Counted from the stretch's first letter, positions 1 to 12,879 are shown. The stretch: 64,000 nucleotides of DNA from Coniella vitis (GCA_011317545.1 WUJK01000010.1:1860001-1924000); one strand, 5' to 3'. Notes: generated by a model not told the origin, from the sequence alone. A program made the numbers and translations.

Positions 1-979
1 GTGCGCCAGCACAAGATGGTTCGTATGCAGCACCCTGCCCCACGCGTCCATCGCCACCTCCTGGATCCCCCGCGGCGTGCACTCGAGCCCGACGGACCCC
101 GCCGCGCCGTCGGCCACCAGAATGTGCGCGCTGCCCGCGACCCCGAGGCGCCGCAGCGTGGCGACGGCGGCGTCGCGCGAGGCCGACTCGAGCACGGCGC
201 GCAGGGCAAAGTGCACGGGGAGGCGGCTGCGGGCGCCGACGCCGCGCGCGCGGATGGCGTTGAGGCAGCAGCCGACGCCGGCCGAGTTGAAGCCGATTTT
301 GCCGATGATGCCTGCTTCTGTGACCATTGCGATTTTGGGGAGGTGTGCGTTGTTGTTGCTGCTGGTACTGCTGCTTTGTGCCTCCTTTTCCGCCTCCTTT
401 GCAGGGTCGATGTGGCAGATGATCAGGTTTGGGCCTTGCTCGCGCATCCAGTCCCAGTTTTGGGCGAGATAGGACGCTGGCGAGGAGGACGACGAGGATG
501 ATGATGATGATGGCTGGATCCACGCCAGACTGGTGCACCCGTCACTCGGGACCCCCGCGTACGTCTGCGGCCTGCCCGGGTCCGCAAACAGGCCAAACAT
601 GATCTCGGTGCGGATGTTGACGGCGAGGACGTCGAGAAAGTCGACGCCGGCGCCGTCGGCCAGGCCGCGCAGCTCGTCGAGGTACCGGTGGGCGGCGGGG
701 ACCTGGGACTGCAGCGGGTGGGTGTAGGCGCTGGCTTCGGCGCGGACCTGGGCCCAGTTCAGGGCGCAGCGGTCGGCGAAGAGGGCGGTGTAGAAGGCGA
801 TGGTGCCGTGGACGAGGGGTCTGGCTTGCTGGCCGTGGGTGAAGCCTATCTGTTTTGTTTTGGGTGTGTTGAGTTGGGTTGTATTATACTGGTGATGAGG
901 CTGGTTTGTGAGAAGGATGCCGAGACTGTGGGCTGTGACTAACCTCGTACGGGCTGCCTGAGCAGCGAACAACCAGCAT
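1..979 (-). CDS. Isopenicillin N acyltransferase-like protein (peptidase C45, Ntn hydrolase), 3' part outside window
   Basis: The start codon is at 979. Exon 1 (979-944) encodes 12 residues; a GTTAGT...ACAG intron (943-850) follows; exon 2 (849-1) stays open to the window edge. About 295 residues are visible. The family (AatA/PenDE, peptidase C45) is made as a proenzyme that cuts itself before a cysteine, which becomes the N-terminal nucleophile. The matching DGCT motif is present with Cys117, and so are family landmarks: a start like LVVRCSGSPYEIGFTHG, TEAGIIGKIGFNSAGVG, and a HTNH motif near the edge. The C-terminal part is missing only because the window ends. Two low-complexity stretches not expected in the penicillin enzyme occur after Cys117: a serine run encoded by a GAT-type microsatellite (about 494-520) and an acidic/serine linker. 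No isopenicillin N synthase or ACV synthetase gene is nearby, so a penicillin role is not implied; a non-penicillin paralogue is more likely. Family assignment is firm, substrate unknown. Confidence 0.87.
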
Positions 980-2512
980 GCTGGGCCAAGGATTTACTTA
1001 TACTGTGTTGTATCCAGCCAGTGACTCTGCACAGAGCGTGGTGGTTGTTTTGTGAAGTGGAATGCGTTGTTTGTCGCTTGGGGCTTTGTCGAGAAATATA
1101 TCGAAACCAGGAAAGCGGGGTGGTGTAAATGACGTTTTTGACGGGCTCGATGTTGCTACGGCCTTGTATCAATATCTCGCAAGCCATCACTCAGTCAGTC
1201 AGCAGTCAGTCAGTCATGTTGCCGGTTGTCTCCCGTTGTTTGATCAGATTGCCCGATTATGCGCGTGTGGCATTGTAGATCACTGGCTCATGTATCTATC
1301 AACCCTTTTCCAAGTCCTGACTCTTGGTTGTAAATAGTAACTAAGAACTGGAAAGCTAATGACAATCAATCAATATCATGAACGGTTTGATGTCGTCGAG
1401 GATCGATGCGCCAACCTTTCTTTGCATCCTTGTCATCTTGCCCCGGTTTTTGAGATCATGGAGCAGCTTTCAGCCCTGTCTATTATTCAGAATTATAGCA
1501 AGTTCATCAGTCAGTAGAGTGGTAAAAAGCCTCGGGATTGAGCAAGCTGCCAGAACACAAGTGTTGGGCGCGTAATCCGGCCCGGATGTCGGAGGGATGT
1601 CGAGTGCGAGGAGGGCAGACGACCGCCCGGATGCAGCCCTGGCAGACCGGCCCGACGGCTGGTTGGTGTCAAGTCGCTTGCCATTGCAAAGAAAGGTGTG
1701 CGACTTTGCTGGTCTAATCGTAGTTAGTGACCGTGCTTGGTGAGGTGGAAAGAAGTGACAGACTATCTGCCAAGGACTCGAGTCCAAGTTTAGACACGAA
1801 TCGAGGAGCTGAACTTGATATATGAATGCTGCAATAAACTATGCAGTCAAAAGACTGGAATCGTAAACCAATCACACGTCTCGCTCTCTCTCTACCTCAA
1901 ACTGAACTCAGTCTTCACATTCAGCCGCCAACGTTCCCCCGGTTCTTGTGGTAATAATATATCACGCCGTCACTCTCACTAACCAGCAGTTGCAATCCTC
2001 ACGCCCTAATCCCACCCATCCTTCAGCAAAACACCGCTTTAAATCCTGTAAAGGCCGAATTCCGCGACTTTCAGTCTGACCAGGGGGTGAAGGGCTCGCT
2101 CAACTTGCCTGCTTTGGTAGGCAGCGAATACGAGGGCTCTCGGATTGTTGACTATATATACAAGGCTTTGTTTTGGTTAGTAGCAATACATTGGCCTTGT
2201 CACTTGGCAAAAGTATGCTCTCCGTTGTCGTTGAATGGGAGATAATGTCGAATCTCAGCTCTCGATAATAACTAAATATGTAATACTGCTCTTTTTCATG
2301 TGCTTGAACAGAGCAGTGATAATGGGCTCTTGTCTCACCGTCTGGCTTCAGTCTCTTATTCTTTACTTTACTCCACGAACGTAGCATTGATTCTCCCCTT
2401 TTGATGAAAGAGACACTCAGATCTGATCCTCTGACAAACTCCCAAGACGCCAGTCAACCTGTCTCTGACGTCCCCCATCAAAGATCCTTCACATCCACAC
2501 CGACCAGCCCCT
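980..2512. other. Intergenic, upstream of the acyltransferase-like gene and downstream of the SDR gene
   Basis: Open frames here are short and show no family resemblance, signal peptide or splice logic. A small CAGT-type direct repeat lies near 1190-1216. The stretch must hold the promoter of the acyltransferase-like gene (right of 979) and the 3' end of the SDR transcript, but no individual site can be supported. Confidence 0.6.
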
Positions 2513-3058
2513 TTACTCGAAATTATACTTCTTGGCCGCGCGCGCCTCCACAAACCCCGGCCACAGATAATACAAGTGGTGCGCCAGCACAAACGGCACC
2601 CGCGGCACAATCACGCTGCCCCGCTCGCCGCCGTCGACGGCAGCCACGCACCGCTCGGCCACCCACGCCGTCTTGAGGCCCTGCTTGTTGGGGTCCGCCT
2701 CGCGCACCGGGCCCGCGTCCACGGCCGACGCGCGGAAACTGCCCTCGATCGTGCTGGGCAGCAGGAAGGTGAAGGCCACGCGGCGGTGCTCGATGGCGAG
2801 GGCCTGGTAGAGGAGCAGCGAGGCGGCCTTGGTGGCTGCGTAGAGGGCGCGCGTGGGTGCTGGGACGAGGGCGGCGACCGAGGAGACGAGGAGGATGGAG
2901 GGGGAGGGGGAGGTGCGTTCGAGCATGGGGATCTGTGGTGTGGTGGTTAGTTGTTGCTGTTGTTGTTGTTGTTGTTGTAGATATAGAGATGTGATATCAT
3001 GTTCTTGTCGCGTTGATAGTGAGGTGGGAAATGTACTGTGCCATTGCCAGCGCCACTC

Positions 3059-3108
<50 letters not shown>

Positions 3109-3700
3109 AACAATAACAACAACAACAAGAACGTACAAATGTAAGAGCCGCAACAAGTGGCCCGGTAAAGTTGCCCTGCACCGCCCGCCCAGCAATCTCC
3201 ACAGCCGTCTGGATCCCCTGCGCGCTCGCATCCCCATCCCCATCCCCCTCGCCCTCCCTGCCCGTGAGCGCCATCAACGGCTGCAGCGCAGACACCCCCG
3301 CCACCACATGGATCGTGTCCAGCCCGCCCCACGCCTCCTCGAGCGCACTGCGCACGCGCACCAGGTCCGCCACCACCGTGATATCCGCGACCTGCCCGAG
3401 ACACTGGCCCTGGCCCTGACCGAGAGCGGCGCACTCCTCCTCCAGCGCGCGGATCCTGTCTGCGCGGCGGCCGACAATGCACACACGGGCGCCGCGCTGC
3501 GCATACCGCTTGGCGATGGCGCGGCCGACGCCGCTGGAGGCGCCCAGGATGAGCACGCGCTCGGCGGTGGCGGGCAGGAGGTGGCGGCGGCGGCGCGCGG
3601 TGCGGAGCCGGGCGAGTCTGGAGAGGAGCAAGAGGGCTGCGGGGAGGGCGAGGGCGGCTGCTGCTGTGCCCAGGAGGCGGGCAGGCGTGGAGGAGTCCAT
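2513..3700 (-). CDS. Short-chain dehydrogenase/reductase with N-terminal membrane anchor
   Basis: Two exons: 3700-3137 and 2932-2513, giving 327 residues. The intron (3136-2933, 204 nt) starts GTACGT and ends CACAG. Start at 3700 is preferred over the upstream in-frame ATG because the protein then begins just before a hydrophobic, arginine-flanked helix (residues about 10-32), a membrane anchor as in 11-beta-HSD-like SDRs. The cofactor loop GASSGVG is at 53-59, and the catalytic residues fall at standard SDR spacing: Ser206 (in LVSSVAAL), Tyr219 and Lys223 (YAATK). Splicing joins ...VAALTF to IPMLERT, restoring the continuous SDR core. Likely an NAD(P)-dependent oxidoreductase on a membrane such as the ER, with a lipid-like substrate by analogy; the substrate cannot be read from sequence. 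Odd feature: the intron is a multiple of three, has no stop, and carries a (GAT)16 microsatellite, so the retained form would encode a long histidine tract. Confidence 0.85.
2951..2979. repeat. (TTG)n microsatellite in SDR intron
   Basis: Imperfect TTG/CTG trinucleotide array inside the SDR intron, near its 3' end. It would read as glutamines if the intron were retained. Confidence 0.9.
3061..3108. repeat. (GAT)16 microsatellite in SDR intron
   Basis: Sixteen perfect GAT units inside the SDR intron. On the coding strand they read as CAT codons in the frame of both exons. Confidence 0.95.
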
Positions 3701-4266
3701 GGAGGGGAGCCTCGAGGTGTGGTGGGTTGGTTCTGTTGTTGATTGTTGGCAGGAGAAAGAAAGAAAGTGGTGAAAATCACACAGGCTGAGGCTTTTAGTT
3801 TCGCTAAGCAAGCAAGTAAGCAGGTAAGCCGCTGCGAGTTCAGCTGCGTAAAGGCCGCTTTCACATTGAATCTCACAATAAACTCTTCAGCTTACGATAT
3901 TCCACTTGTAAATATGCTCACTATACAAAATAAGTCTCTACGAGAACCTTACCTCTCATAAAGTCACCAGCACTTCACCCAGCCACGAGCATTATGAGAA
4001 TAAGCCATCTTCACTCTTTCTCACTTGACACCACGCGGGAGTGAGGAACCGACCCAGTGCGCGGGTCCGCTATAGCGCATCATAGGGCCTGAAACACTGC
4101 CCTGTAACTCTGCTTTTCACCAGCCTTATTCAGGCCCGTTAGCGAGCCGGATCTGCAGCCAGTTTAGGGCCCGCAGGCGCTTGCTTTTCCGGCATTCTCC
4201 TTCAGGAAGGTCGATGATATACTTTTTAGACAGTGTGAGAAGGTTGTATGAATTCTAGCGAGAATA
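3701..4266. other. SDR upstream region and left flank of the transposon island
   Basis: About 560 bases of normal composition that contain CpA and TpG freely, ending abruptly at the left inverted end of the Tc1/mariner element. It must hold the SDR promoter. No gene is seen. Confidence 0.6.
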
Positions 4267-5497
4267 CACTAATCGCCCAAAAGTATCCGCCACCCTTAAT
4301 GCTTATACAAGTAGCTCAATATACACTATATCATTAAAACAGCTATTATAAACCTAATTTTGATGCAAAATATATAAAAATAACCTTTTTAAAGAGCTTA
4401 TTCATTAAATTTTAATACCGTATATATCCGCCCCTTACCGCTCGTAACTCTGCTAATCGCCTCGGTATTAAAGCTATTAAGCAATTAATCTTAGTTTAAT
4501 CTAATCTATCCCAAATACTCTTTAATTTCTCGTTAAACTTTTATAATTCTTCTATTCTTCTACTAAATTCTAATAGTTCGGGATATAATCTATATATTAT
4601 ATCTTTAAGTAGCTTTCAAACGTACTTAATAGGGTTAAGATTAGGCGAATATAGCGGTTATTCGATCGTACGGATTTTATAATCCCGTAGCTAACGAACT
4701 ACTTTATAGTAGCGGTGAATTAGAGTATTATTTTACTAAAAAAGACGATCTTTTTTATATACTAGTAAAAGGGCCTCCTAGAGTACCTTTAGGTACGATT
4801 TAGCTATATAATTATTCTTTTTTAAAGTATTATCTCTCTCTATAATTACTAATCTTATATAGCCGCCCTACTAGATAGCCGCCTATACTATAATAGAGAT
4901 TAATACTTTAATATATACTTTTAAATTAATAAGATTAGGTCTAAAGCGTTTAAATTAATATTGCTAAATAAATTTTAAAGGTTTAGATAGCGAGTTTTAA
5001 ATACTATACTTATTAAAGAATATTAACTAGAGGAGGTTAGTCTTAAGATCTAGGTACCCGGAGTAAGGCTATTTATATAAAGTAATTATTTAATCCTAGG
5101 TATCTAATAACGGTAAAACTTATATCTACCCTATATATCTCTCTTCTTTAGAGGTATTCTTTTTATAGCACGCTTATAAAAGAGTCTTTTACTTCATAGG
5201 CGCCGCTTTAATATAGTCTTATTAATCTAGGTACCGGTCTTCGAGGTAAGGCTACCGTAGCTATCTCGAAGATTCCGCCGAGCTATTAACTTAATATATT
5301 AATCCTTAGAAGATATAGTAAGTCGTTTTCGACCTATTCGTAGTAGTAAATTAACTATTTTATATATTTACTAGCGTTCAACCGTATTACATATAGTTAA
5401 CCGTAATATATTAAAAAGGAGCTTTAGATTCACCTCTCTATGGTAATACTAGTATTACTCCTCTTAATATAGGATAAAGTTCGCTATTATTGCTATA
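4267..5497 (-). pseudogene. Tc1/mariner transposase remnant, main part, with left inverted end
   Basis: The left end carries an inverted terminal repeat (core AAAAGTATCCGCCACCCTTA, about 4281-4300) that matches the reverse complement of 28259-28279. Both ends adjoin a TA dinucleotide (4265-4266 and 28290-28291), the target duplication of Tc1/mariner elements. On the minus strand around 4621-4660 a RIP-altered version of the Tc1 signature W-P-P-Y-S-P-D-L-N-P-I is readable, near the third catalytic acid of the DDE transposase. Stop codons and transitions are everywhere, so it is dead. The reading frame is broken near its N-terminal end by gypsy element E1. Confidence 0.8.
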
Positions 5498-5716
5498 TAG
5501 ATCCGTGCCTGCCGGCACAACCGTGCCTGCCGGCACGGCGGACTAAAGCTGGCAGACTATATGCTCAGCATATACTATAATACTATAGCTTCCGAAATAA
5601 TTATACTTAGCTACTTAACTAATTAACCAACTATCTAAATATACTAGTTAACTATATATTATACGTACGGTTAGTTATATATTTAATTGGTTGCAGTTAC
5701 CCTTAAAGAACTCTTA
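5498..5716 (+). repeat. 5' LTR of gypsy element E1 (219 bp)
   Basis: Direct repeat with 27917-28135, equal length, differing mainly by C/T and G/A transitions as RIP predicts. It starts TAGATCC (a mutated TG start) and contains two copies of a TGCCTGCCGGCA motif. It is preceded by GCTATA, which also follows the 3' copy, fitting a 5-6 bp target duplication. Confidence 0.85.
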
Positions 5717-6969
5717 AAAATAATTATTTTTAAAGAGAATAACCCTTATCTCTTTAAACTCGTTACTCCCTTTTAAACCCGCCCTCTATCGCGAAACCCT
5801 TATTAATAATACTAGCAACTCGTCTATTACTAATGCAGCTATAGTAAATAACGAGCTACTAGAGGACCTCGAGTTTACTAATCCTACTCGAGAATCCTCT
5901 CCGGCCGGACCCTCCGAGCGCCTAATTCTACGTATAATTAAAGAACTAAACGAGAAGATAGATTACCTTTACGAATAGTATAACTAGCGCTTTAATCGTA
6001 TCGAAAAGATACTAGAGACCCTACTAGAGAGTAATAAGCAGATTTTATAGATAATTACTAAACTAAAAGGTAAGTAACCTTAGACCGAGGGATAATTAAT
6101 ACCCTATAAACTTACGCTTTATACTATTAGTAGCTAGGACGTATATAACTATCCTAACGCCGGCACTCGCTTATATAATATTATATATAAATTTACTACT
6201 CCTCTTTATAAGACCTATAAGTCTTATAAATACTTAAACTATAGTTATAGCAATATTTACGGATAGCCTATTAACTCCTTAATAGAGCCGATTCGTTATA
6301 ATAAGCTTAAAGTTATTCGCTTTAAATCTAGCCGTTTTAACCTCGAATAGCCGCTTTAAAGTATACCTAATTAGGACCGCCTAACTACTAATAAACGTAC
6401 TATTAAGAATATTTAGCCTTATATACTCTTTAAAGGCGATATACTAGATAGTAAGGAGGATAACCGTATCTCCTTTAAGAATAAAGTTACTATACCTATT
6501 TAATTAAAGCTGGATAAAGCTAATAATACCGTTTTCGAGAAACTAGCTTATATTTAGAGTTTACTAATCTTAAACCTAGTGCTATACGATATATAGGCGC
6601 GTTATATTGCTTTAAAGCTCTCTAGTAAATTTTAACTAGTCCGAGAGTTTATTAAGATACGCCTAAGCCCTTCGTAGGTACTACTTATCGAAGCTATTAT
6701 TTAAACCCTAACCGATTATCGTATTATTAACTCGCTTCTATCGATATTTACTATTATACTACCGTAATATAGTAAGGACTACTATATATTTGCTTAGCGT
6801 TTATATAGCGCATTCTATCGAATATCGCTACGAGATAGATAGTTAGATACGATATATATTATATTAGTTATAAAGCTATAGATAACGATACCTAGTATAT
6901 ATACTAAGTTGTTTAACGTAGTAGATAGCTTTATAGTTATAAACCTAGTTAAGCGTATTACTATACGTA
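5717..6969 (+). pseudogene. Degenerate gag region of gypsy element E1
   Basis: No intact frame. Reading through mutated stops on the plus strand gives a hydrophilic protein with a coiled-coil-like segment near 5940-6065 (ELNEKIDYLY, then RFNRIEKILETLLESNKQ), as in fungal retrotransposon Gag. It ends where the E2 LTR begins. E1's protease, reverse transcriptase and RNase H are missing from the window; its integrase lies at 26.3-27.6 kb. Confidence 0.6.
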
Positions 6970-7400
6970 TATAGTAGAGGGCTACGGGTTACGTAATCAG
7001 CAAGGATTCACGTGATGCGGGTCTAATGGTGGCCTGTGCGCAGGCCTATAACCTATATCTACTGCTAGCTATTCGAGCTAGTAGTAGCTAGTTAGTTTCC
7101 TCTATATGTACGTATTTAATTAAGATATTATTATATACGCTACCGCTCCTATAAATAGTAGCTACGATATTATATTATACGCTATTATATTAAGGACGTT
7201 AAGTTAGCCCTTAAATAAGAGCGAGACTTAACACCCGACGGAGTATAGAGGCCTGCGTATAATACGCCGCCGACTATATAAGAAAAAAGCAATACTAACT
7301 CGATAAACGGATTAATCGGTTAAATCCCTTAAATAAGCCTCGCGCTACGAGAACTCATACTTCCCTATATATATATATATAAGCTACGTATCGTTAATAT
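6970..7400 (+). repeat. Probable 5' LTR and leader of gypsy element E2
   Basis: An abrupt change of texture near 6970-6975 starts a stretch (to about 7060) that keeps CpA and TpG dinucleotides, as an LTR start would if partly spared. The exact right end of the LTR is not visible, and no second copy exists in the window, because the 3' end of E2 has been lost. Confidence 0.5.
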
Positions 7401-9770
7401 AGATACCCGACGTATTATATATAGCTTATCTCCTATTAAATTAAGCGTTAGCTACCCTCTTATTCCTAGGCCTAGCGTTAAAAGCGCTATTACTAGCTTA
7501 ATACGTAATATCGCGATATATACCGGTTAGAACGCCGATTAGCTAAGCGGATAATACTTATTAGTAGATATCGAGGAGGATATTATAGTAAAGGGCACGG
7601 TATCTAACGATAGTAAGGACGAAGAAAACGCGTTAGTAACCGATATAATAAATACGTTATATATCGATCGCGATATTATAATACTCGCTTTAATACGTAA
7701 ACTAGACCTAGTTAATAACCCTAAAGGTCTTATAAACCTAGAGGACTTCGCTAAGGAATTAAAATATATTAAGTAAATCGGCTAAAGATTTTAAACCTTA
7801 ACTAAAGCTATAATCGACTAATTAAATATTAATTAGGTAGCTATATATAAAGCCTAAATTATAATCGATAAAGTATTAGCTAAATTAGGTATTCGAATTA
7901 GCGCTTATAAGTAGGAATTAGCGAAAGTCCGCTAATAAGCCGATAATACGGCTCGAACCGTTAATACCCTACTTCGTAAGTTAGGTATAGCGGATAGCGC
8001 TATTAATCCCTCTAGAATACGTTTTACCGCTAGTAGTAGGTAGCTGCTAAGTATAGTCTAATAAGCTTATGAATATATTCGAGCTATTACTAAGACCTTA
8101 TAGCCCTTTTAATAGTCTATAGCCGCCGAAGCGCCTAGTAATCCTAATAATAATTCTAATAGTAGTAGTTTAGATAGTAATAATTATAGCTATCTACTAT
8201 ATCGCGATAACCGCGATAAGCGTCGGAGAACCTCTTATACGTTTAAACGCGAATTAACTATATAGTTACGAGATTACGCCCCCTTTATAACTAACGTATA
8301 CTAAATACGTCTAAAACGCGAGGTTATCGGTATCTTTAACCCTAAATACTCGGATTTAAACGATATAGGTATAGTAATTATAAATAAAGACTTAGTATTT
8401 ATAGATATATAGGCTTTTATTAACCGCCTTAAGTCTCTTAAAGAGAATAAAGACGATAAGGATACTAAGATAGAGATAGTTCGTATATTTAGTATATTAC
8501 TTTAAAGTATTACTATCTTCTAATAGATTAACGAACTAATAATTATATATCGCCGCGACCTATATAAGAGAGGCTATATAGTAGTTACGGCTTTATTTAC
8601 TAAACGTTTTTCTATAGATTATAATCTTACCTCTTAACGATTTCGCTAGAGTAAGCTTACGCTCTATAATTTAGCTAAAGACGAGTATACCCTATATAAA
8701 TACTTTTAGAAGAATCTATATTACGCTAGAGCTATAAAAGCTCTCGATTAGGATAATAGCTAATAGCTCGGTATATTTAGTAATATTTAGGGTAAGTTAG
8801 ATAAGCGAATCTAGCTATATCTTAGCCTACCTCGGCGTTTTAAAATTATAGATAGCTATATAGAAGAGATAGAAGAAGTTAGAAGCGAATTAGTTAGTTT
8901 AGCTTATATACGTTACGGTAATTAACGTAATATAGTTTACTAATCCTACGATCGCGCTAAAGCTTATAAATACGATTTATATACCCCTTACGGTATATAT
9001 AACTATAATGAACGCTCTTATTACTTAGACCGAGGATATAATAACTATAGACTAAACCGCTATAATAATAACCGCGGCCCTTATAATAACTATCAACGAT
9101 ATAACTAGTATAATAATTATTAATCGGACTATTATAATAATTATTAATCTAATCGCCGTAATAATCGCTAATCTAATCGCTATAATTATCGCTAGGCTAA
9201 CTATTATAATACGCGTTAGTTTAACGATAAGCCTAAGGGTTTAAAACGTAAATAGAACCGCCCTTTAAGCTCTAAAGCTAAAAAAGCGTATAATATAGAT
9301 ACCTAGGCGGACTTATCTTTAGATAAGTCTCGCGATAAGCGTAATCGTAGCTATAGCCGCGATAATATATACTGGATTCGTAGTCCTTACGCTTATTTAG
9401 ACGATAGCCTTTATAGTTACTCGCTATCTTATTTATATAACCGCGCGCGTTTACCTAATCCTAGAGGATATATATATAACGTTCGCGCCGTAGACTATAA
9501 TATTAATAAGACCTATATCTTCTACGCGGAGCGATATAAGTTACGCTATTAGCTATTTAAATACGTTAAAGGCTATAACTAGCGTAACCCTAAGGTTAAT
9601 ATATCGAAGGAGGTTAAAAAACGGCTTAAATAGGCCCTATAATAGCCTACGGTACTAATAACTTCGCCGGCGCCTATTAAATACTCCGCTAGCGCTATAA
9701 CGGCTAAAATACCTCTAGAGAATATATCGAATAAGCTTATAAGCGGATATACTTATCTATAAATCGCCGT
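7401..9770 (+). pseudogene. Degenerate gag of gypsy element E2
   Basis: Plus-strand reading through mutated stops gives a long hydrophilic product. It has an acidic part (7560-7760), a basic, arginine-rich part, then a tail rich in Asn, Tyr and Arg (about 8990-9230). The order gag then protease then reverse transcriptase fits what follows. No intact zinc knuckle was identified. Confidence 0.6.
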
Positions 9771-9779
9771 TCGAGCTGC

Positions 9780-12550
9780 TATTAATAAACCTAACCTTAT
9801 TATCTGCCTAAATATAAGTACTAGCTATAATCTTATAAACTATTAGTTTTTAAAAAGGTATTTTACGCTAAACGCTAATAACCTTATAATAGTTACTAAG
9901 CTAGCTCTATATATTAGAAATATCGGTAAAAGTACTATTAAGCTTATATAATACGCCGAATAGAATATTTACGCTTATAATATTTATATAAATAGTATAC
10001 TTAGCCTATTACGGTAGCGTTTAAGCGCTTAATTAGTAGATAGCTTAGCTATTAAAGCCCTTATTAGTAACGGATAGCTAAAAGCTTATAAGGCTATTAT
10101 TAACTATATGAATAAGTTTATTATATACCCTAACGCTACTAACTTTAACGTTAGCTTCTATATTTAACGCTAAATATTATACCTAACCGTATATAGAGTA
10201 CGTTTAGTAAGGGCCTATATTATAACACTTAGCGAGACTTCTAAGGTCTCCGTTAAATATATTATATTACCTAAAGGCCGTTTATATACCTTCGAGGCCG
10301 CTTATCCTATAGCTTTAAACGTTATAATAGACTCTAATACGCTTAGTCTTATAATACTATATAATAATACGAATATACCTATTAAAATACCTAAAAGTAT
10401 ACGAATAGATATTATTAGGGAATATAATTATACCTTATAGTTTAAGATAAGTATAAAATACGTAATAGCGGCGCTAGCTATAGTAGGCGTACTTAATAAT
10501 ACGATTTTAACTAACGTTAACGCTATTACTATAGCCGGCTTAAATATAATAAACGCTAGTACCGCTAGCCCCGTCGATACTATCCCGCTTATATTTAACG
10601 AAGCCCGGGTATACTTAGCTATAGGCGACGAGTTTAAACTCTCGCCTAATATACTAGGTACGCTATAAGGCGTATAGCTAGAGACGCTCCCTTTAAGCTA
10701 CTTTTTAGTTAAGAATAAGGAGTCTAGCGATAATACTAAGTCGGCTACGCTATATATAGACGCTATATACGATTATATTACTATAGAAGGTATAGGTATA
10801 GTATATACTATTAATATCGCTTACGATATAGGCAATATATCTATATTAGACCGAGAGGATATAAAGCCCCTTTTAAATATTAAGGGCTTATTTAATATCT
10901 TAACTCCTAAGTTTATACCCGTAATAGTTATAAAAGAGGGTATTCGTATCTACTTAATTAACCCGTCTAAAGCTTAAGCTTTTAAACGTATATTAAAGAG
11001 CTATATAGATATATTTAAGTATAAAGCCTCTCTTAACCTACTTAAAGAATAGATAATAAAGATCCCTCTAATAGATAGCTAATAGTAAGCTAAACTTAAC
11101 CGACCGTATTACCCTATAGCTCGTCGCGATAAAAAGTTTATTAACTTAGTATACGAAGGTATATATAAGGGTAAACGCCTCTATTTTATTAACGATATTT
11201 GCCCGTTCGTAATACTTATATTCGTAGTCTAGCGTATAATTAACGGTAAAGAGAAGGGACGAATTATAGCTAATTTAAAGCCTTTTAATAAATAGGTAGT
11301 TCTAGATAACTACCCTCTGCTTCTATAGTCTAACGTAATTAATACTATATATAGTAAACGTTATATTACCGTTATAAACGTTATAGCCTTCTTCTATTAG
11401 TTTCCCGTATACCTAGATTATTAAAACCGTTTAATATTAATTAGCTATTATAGATTAGAACGGTTAAAAGTTACTATTATAGGATTTAGGAACTCGCTTA
11501 TATACGTTTAACGCTATATAAACCGTTGACTATATCTTATACGCGACTATATACGCGCCTTTATTAACGATATAGTCGTATTCTTAGATACCTTCGAAGA
11601 TTATTTAAAGTATTTAAAAGCGGTATTAAAGCTATTTTAAGAATATAATATATTATTATCTCCTATTAAGAGTAATATAAGATTTCCCTTAGTAGAATTA
11701 CTCGGATTTTATATAGATACCTTCGGTTTATTAATAATATAATCCTATATTAAAGCCTTTTGCTAGATAAGCTTTCCTTATTCCTTAAAGGACCTCGAGA
11801 TATATCTAGGAGTAATAGGTTAGCTATATATTATAATCCCGTATTATAGTAAGCTAGCTAAACTACTCTAGAAGTATAAGGTTTCTTTACTAGTAGAGGG
11901 TAGGAATATAGGTAAGTTTTTAACGGGTAATAAAAATAAGCGAATAGTATTTACGTATTATACTTTCTATAACCCCTCCGAAGACGAAAAATAGTTATTT
12001 AAGGTATTATAAGAGGTAATATACGAGAAATTAAGGCTATTTTATATAAACCCTTAAAAGAAGCTTTTTATATAAGTTAACGGCTATCTATAATAAGGAT
12101 TTAGCGTAATATTATATTAACTTATTAATAGATACGAATAGGTACCCGAAAAGCTTATTCTCTTATATACTATTAAGCCTATTATATTTTTAAGCTATTG
12201 CTTAATAAAGGCGAGATAAACTACGGCCCGTTTAAATAGGAGGTTGCTTATCTAATATAGGCTATAAAGAGGTTAAAACTTATTATTTAATCGAATTAGT
12301 AATAGCTAGTAATCGTATTTATAAACTATAATACTATTAAAGGTATTATTAATTAGACTAGCTTAATTATTATATTAATAGATAAAGCTAATAAACGCTT
12401 AATAAATACGTTAATCTATCTAAGTTAATATTAATTTAATATATATTACTTAATAGGTAAGCTTAACTTCGTCCTAAACGTATTATCGAGACTAGCTATA
12501 CCTAGTAACGATATAGAATATTAGAAAGAAGACCCTTTAATACTAGATTA
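9780..12550 (+). pseudogene. Degenerate protease, reverse transcriptase and RNase H of gypsy element E2
   Basis: A retropepsin-like motif (ICLNISTSYNLIN, about 9800-9842) has Asn where the catalytic Asp of D-T/S-G would be, a G to A change typical of RIP. Reverse transcriptase blocks run at about 11090-11740: a GRIIANLKPFNK block, YQFPVYLDYQNRL, and the active-site block as FINDIVVFLD (about 11559), where F-x-D-D has become F-I-N-D. An RNase H-like stretch follows to about 12550. Many in-frame stops; inactive. Confidence 0.75.
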
Positions 12551-12879
12551 ACTTACTAAGGATTTACCGTATTTATATATTATAACTAAAGTAGTAATAA
12601 CCGACGATATAAGGTCTCGCTTCTAGCAGGGCTATAAGACGGATATAATATTCTAGTAGATTATTTAGGACCTTTAGAGGGCTATAGGTAATATAAAGGA
12701 TAATAAAAACGTTATAACTGCTTTCGTCGCCGGCTACTCGTTCCGTTTATAAGACTAAATACTATATAATAAAGATAATAATAGCGTTAATCGTCTAATT
12801 ATCCCTTATAGCCTAATATAGTAGTTTTTATATAACGCTTATAATAGCTTATATTACTAAGGTAGAGACCGTATAATAT

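Noticed and set aside
1..501. Plus-strand open frame at the window start
   Set aside because: Antisense shadow of the acyltransferase-like gene, open because the region is GC-rich.
1..3700. Secondary-metabolite cluster made of the acyltransferase-like gene and the SDR
   Set aside because: Only two genes, no synthase, transporter or regulator in view; adjacency alone does not support a cluster.
3038..3742. Plus-strand frame starting with a long methionine run
   Set aside because: The methionines come from the (GAT)16 intron microsatellite; the rest is antisense to the SDR gene.
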